A stretch of DNA of 26,919 nucleotides, taken from assembly GCA_003573635.1 (NCBI GenBank), contig QUTJ01031836.1, forward strand, positions 1-26,919, in the 5' to 3' direction. Made by a program: the position numbers and the translations under genes. Under the pieces are notes generated by a model. The model worked only from the letters and a program-made list of their open reading frames with translations. It had not been told where the DNA came from and did no database searches. This DNA comes from Goniomonas avonlea. Lineage: Eukaryota > Cryptophyceae > Goniomonadida > Goniomonadaceae. The stretch's first letter is position 1, and every line of letters starts with the position of its first letter. This document shows positions 24,801 through 26,919 of this stretch, in pieces.

Positions 24801-26919
24801 AGGCAGAGGTGAGCGCTCGGCAGATGCAGGCGCGCCTGGATGCCAAGGACCACCAGATCGAGCTTTCGAAGGCGCAGCTGGAAGTCAGCGCCTTCCGGCT
24901 GTCCGAGGCAACAATGGTGCCGCAGCGCCGCGGTAGTGTTGACGAGAGCCACACTCCCGACGAGCGTCCCCCCTCTGAGCTGCTAAACCGAGAGCGGCAA
25001 CGCTCGGCCCAACTCGCCTCTGATGTGATCCGGCTCCAGGCCACGCTTCGACTTACTGGAGATGAGAATCAACAGCTGCAGCGCCAGCTCCAGTCCTGTG
25101 AGGCGTCACTCGCTGAGATGCAGCGACAGGCCGAGCAGCGAGTGGCTTCTCTTGAGGTTATGGTCGCTGAAGCTCGCAAGAGCTGCAAAGTAAGTGAGAA
25201 AGAACGGATCCAAGCCCAGGACACAGCCCTTGCCCGGGAGGAAGAACTTGTGCGGGCGCTCGAGGAGTGTACCACTGCGTCGAGTCAGTCTTCTGAGCTC
25301 ATGATCGCGATGCAGTCTGCTCACAAGGAGCGTGCTCGATTGCTCGCCGAGCTCAGCACCATCAGGGCTGTTGTTTGCTCCCACGAGGATGAGCTTTGCC
25401 TGAAACGAGAAATGAACGATGGTCTTGTAGCCCGCATCGAGACGCTGGAGCGCCTTCTTTCTGAGGAGACTTTGCGGGCGAACCAGATGCTTGAACAGAA
25501 CCATCGCCTCCAGAATCAGCTGCCGACTGCGGGAGAACTAGGGCCCGACTCGCCCGCTGCAGCCTTAATGCAGGAGCAGCGGCGCAGCAGCGCTCTCGCT
25601 ACCGAGGTGTCTCACCTCCAACAGCAGTGCTCTGTTGCTGAGGCCACCGCTCGCCGGCTTCGTGATCGCTCTTCACAGCTGGAGAAAGAGCTGCAGCAGG
25701 CCCAACAAGGAGCACTCGCGCGCGAAGCAGAGCTAGTCGAGTCTCTCGAAGAGGCTTCGCTGTCCCAAGACACAGCCGCAATCCAAGTTGCGCTACAATC
25801 TGCGCAGAGAGACCGCTCACTGCTGCAGGACACTGTCACAAACCTTCGAAATTCCGTGCTCTCGCTAGAAGACGAGGTCTTAACTCTCCGAGACGCTGAG
25901 CAAACTCAACGAGCGGAGTGGAACGTTGCGCGCGAAGAGGCTCGACAAGCGTTGCAGACTGCGATGCACCAGCTGGAACTGCGCGAAGCTGAGCTAGCCG
26001 CCGCGAGACAATCGCTCGCGGGCCAAAAGCTGGAACAGAATGCGCCGTCAGCGGGAGGAGCAGACGCACCGTGCACTCGCTGTACCGCTCTTGAGGCCGA
26101 TCTGGCTGCGGCACAGGCTGCCAAGAGGGCTCAGGATGAAGCACTCAAGCACGTGACTCGCACCTTCGAGCAGAAGCAGGCACAGCTGGAAACAAGTGTA
26201 GGCGAGCTCCACCAGAGGTCACAGACACTGGAGCAAGCACTTTCGCAGGCACAGACAAACGCACTAGCGCGCGAGGAGGAGCTGGCGCGTGCCTTGGAGA
26301 GCAACGACTCCCCAGAGTTACATACAGCGCTGTTGGCGGGCCAAAAGGAGCGAGCAGCACTGACTGCTGAAATATCGAAGGAGCGAGCAGCATTGGCCGT
26401 GGAGATATCGTCTCTGCGGGGTGCTGTTTCAGCTCGCGAAGAGGAACTAGAGACGCTGCGAGAACAGAGCAATAGAACGATACAAAAACTTGAAGCCGAG
26501 ACTGAGTGGTTGGAAGAAGAACTCGTCCGTGCACGAGCACTTCTTGAGCTCGCGACGACCCCAACTGGAGGAACTAAACGTGAGCAACCGCCACTAGAAC
26601 AGGTTCCACTGGATACGGCTCGGAAGCGGCCGCGCAGCAGTGAGCTATCGGCCGAGATTCTTCGTTTGGAGGACGGAAAACGTGCTCTGGCAGCCGAGCT
26701 TGAGCAGATGGAGCGTCGGGGTCTGCAGACACTGGCCGAGGTTCAACTGAGCGGAGAGGCGAAGCTGAGCAAGGTGCGAGAGCGGTGCAGGGAGCTGGAG
26801 CAGGAGCTTTCGCAGGNTCAGGAGGGAGCACTTGCTCGGGAGGAGGAGCTAGTTCGAGCATTGGAGGAATCTGCGGGACAGGGAGAGTCGGCGTCTCTGC
26901 AGTCTGCGCTGGTGTCTGG
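6882..26919 (+). CDS. Giant PDZ and coiled-coil protein, over 6,500 residues, 3' end outside the window
   Basis: Exons: 6882-7120, 7191-10182, 10289-20356, 20572-21168 and 21221 to the edge, all in phase, giving 6,531 codons without a stop. Introns are 70, 106, 215 and 52 bp; donors include GTCTGT twice. Residues 3-79 form a PDZ domain (STIGIVLKH as the GLGF-type loop, AGLQSGDEIKVVNG, PITIVVRRPKSGDLLELVLF), which in this family binds C-terminal peptides. A Ser/Pro-rich linker follows, then a helical region without clear heptads at about 210-460. From about 460 onward it is almost wholly coiled coil rich in Glu, Gln, Ala, Leu and Arg. From about residue 2,930 a conserved unit recurs at least 16 times. 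Short Pro/Ser segments interrupt the coil. I do not recognise the protein; a cytoskeletal, centrosomal or basal-body scaffold is an inference. The start ATG at 6882 is the first in frame after an upstream stop, but an unseen 5' exon is possible. One base (26817) is undetermined. Confidence 0.85.
6885..7118 (+). other. PDZ domain at the N terminus of the giant protein
   Basis: Encoded almost entirely by the first exon. The order is PDZ-like: a GLGF-equivalent loop (TIGIVL), strand VDYVVPGLAG, the turn AGLQSGDEIKVVNGI, helix ENIFPAIQAG and final strands TPITIVVRR and LELVLF. The exon ends exactly at the domain boundary, as expected for a shuffled domain. The first beta strand is short, leaving open a missing upstream exon. 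Confidence 0.8.
15842..26919 (+). repeat. Array of at least 16 diverged 70-residue coiled-coil units
   Basis: Each unit reads approximately RCRELExELxxxR, ALAREEELxxAL, ESSxSxGxSxALQ, ALxSAQRERxxLQ, ELxxLRxxV and AREEELxxLREEL. ALAREEEL-type cores begin at 15884, 16280, 16925, 17618, 18341, 19247, 19949, 20767, 21437, 22013, 23501, 24569, 25226, 25712, 26261 and 26828. Cores are 132-302 codons apart in most cases, with wider gaps of 496 and 356 codons where degenerate copies seem to lie. The introns at 20357-20571 and 21169-21220 fall in the variable spacers, not in the units. The array continues past the right edge. Confidence 0.9.

Noticed and set aside
25185-25205. GTAAGT consensus donor inside the last visible exon
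   Set aside because: The frame stays open through it, and coiled-coil sequence with the ALAREEEL core follows directly, so no intron is needed. Another at about 22813 was rejected for the same reason.

Overview
This is nuclear DNA of a flagellated microbial eukaryote. All 25 introns I can place are GT-AG, and many are tiny (38-106 bp). The window carries an enkurin-family ciliary gene, a mitochondrial CHCHD2/MIX17-like gene and a hybrid histidine kinase of the kind found in protists, fungi and slime moulds but not animals. The species cannot be named from the sequence. Nothing suggests bacterial, phage or organelle DNA.

Layout. (1) Positions 69-4093, minus strand: a twelve-exon hybrid histidine kinase running off the left edge, with HisKA, HATPase and the start of a degenerate receiver. 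Its later introns are long for this window (333-589 bp) and hold tandem repeats, GA/G-rich tracts and two inverted-repeat elements that look related. (2) 4094-4480: divergent intergenic region with a dyad. (3) 4481-5248, plus strand: CHCHD2/MIX17-like twin CX9C protein, four exons. (4) 5249-5487: convergent 3' ends, with one AATAAA signal on each strand. (5) 5488-6699, minus strand: enkurin-domain protein, seven exons, 303 residues. (6) 6700-6881: a 182-bp divergent promoter region. (7) 6882 to the right edge, plus strand: one gene of at least 20 kb for a giant protein, with an N-terminal PDZ domain, a helical region and then thousands of residues of coiled coil. At least 6,531 codons are visible and there is no stop.

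The most unusual item is the giant protein. From about residue 2,930 onward it contains at least 16 copies of a roughly 70-residue unit. In the three units I counted, two REEEL-type motifs lie exactly 49 residues (seven heptads) apart, separated by a Ser/Gly patch that keeps the heptad register. Many units carry a Cys at a core position upstream. The gene is head-to-head with the enkurin gene, which weakly suggests a basal body, axoneme or other cytoskeletal role. I do not recognise it as a named protein.

Exon-intron models were built by hand from reading frame, splice signals and domain continuity. They agree in phase throughout but have no transcript support.
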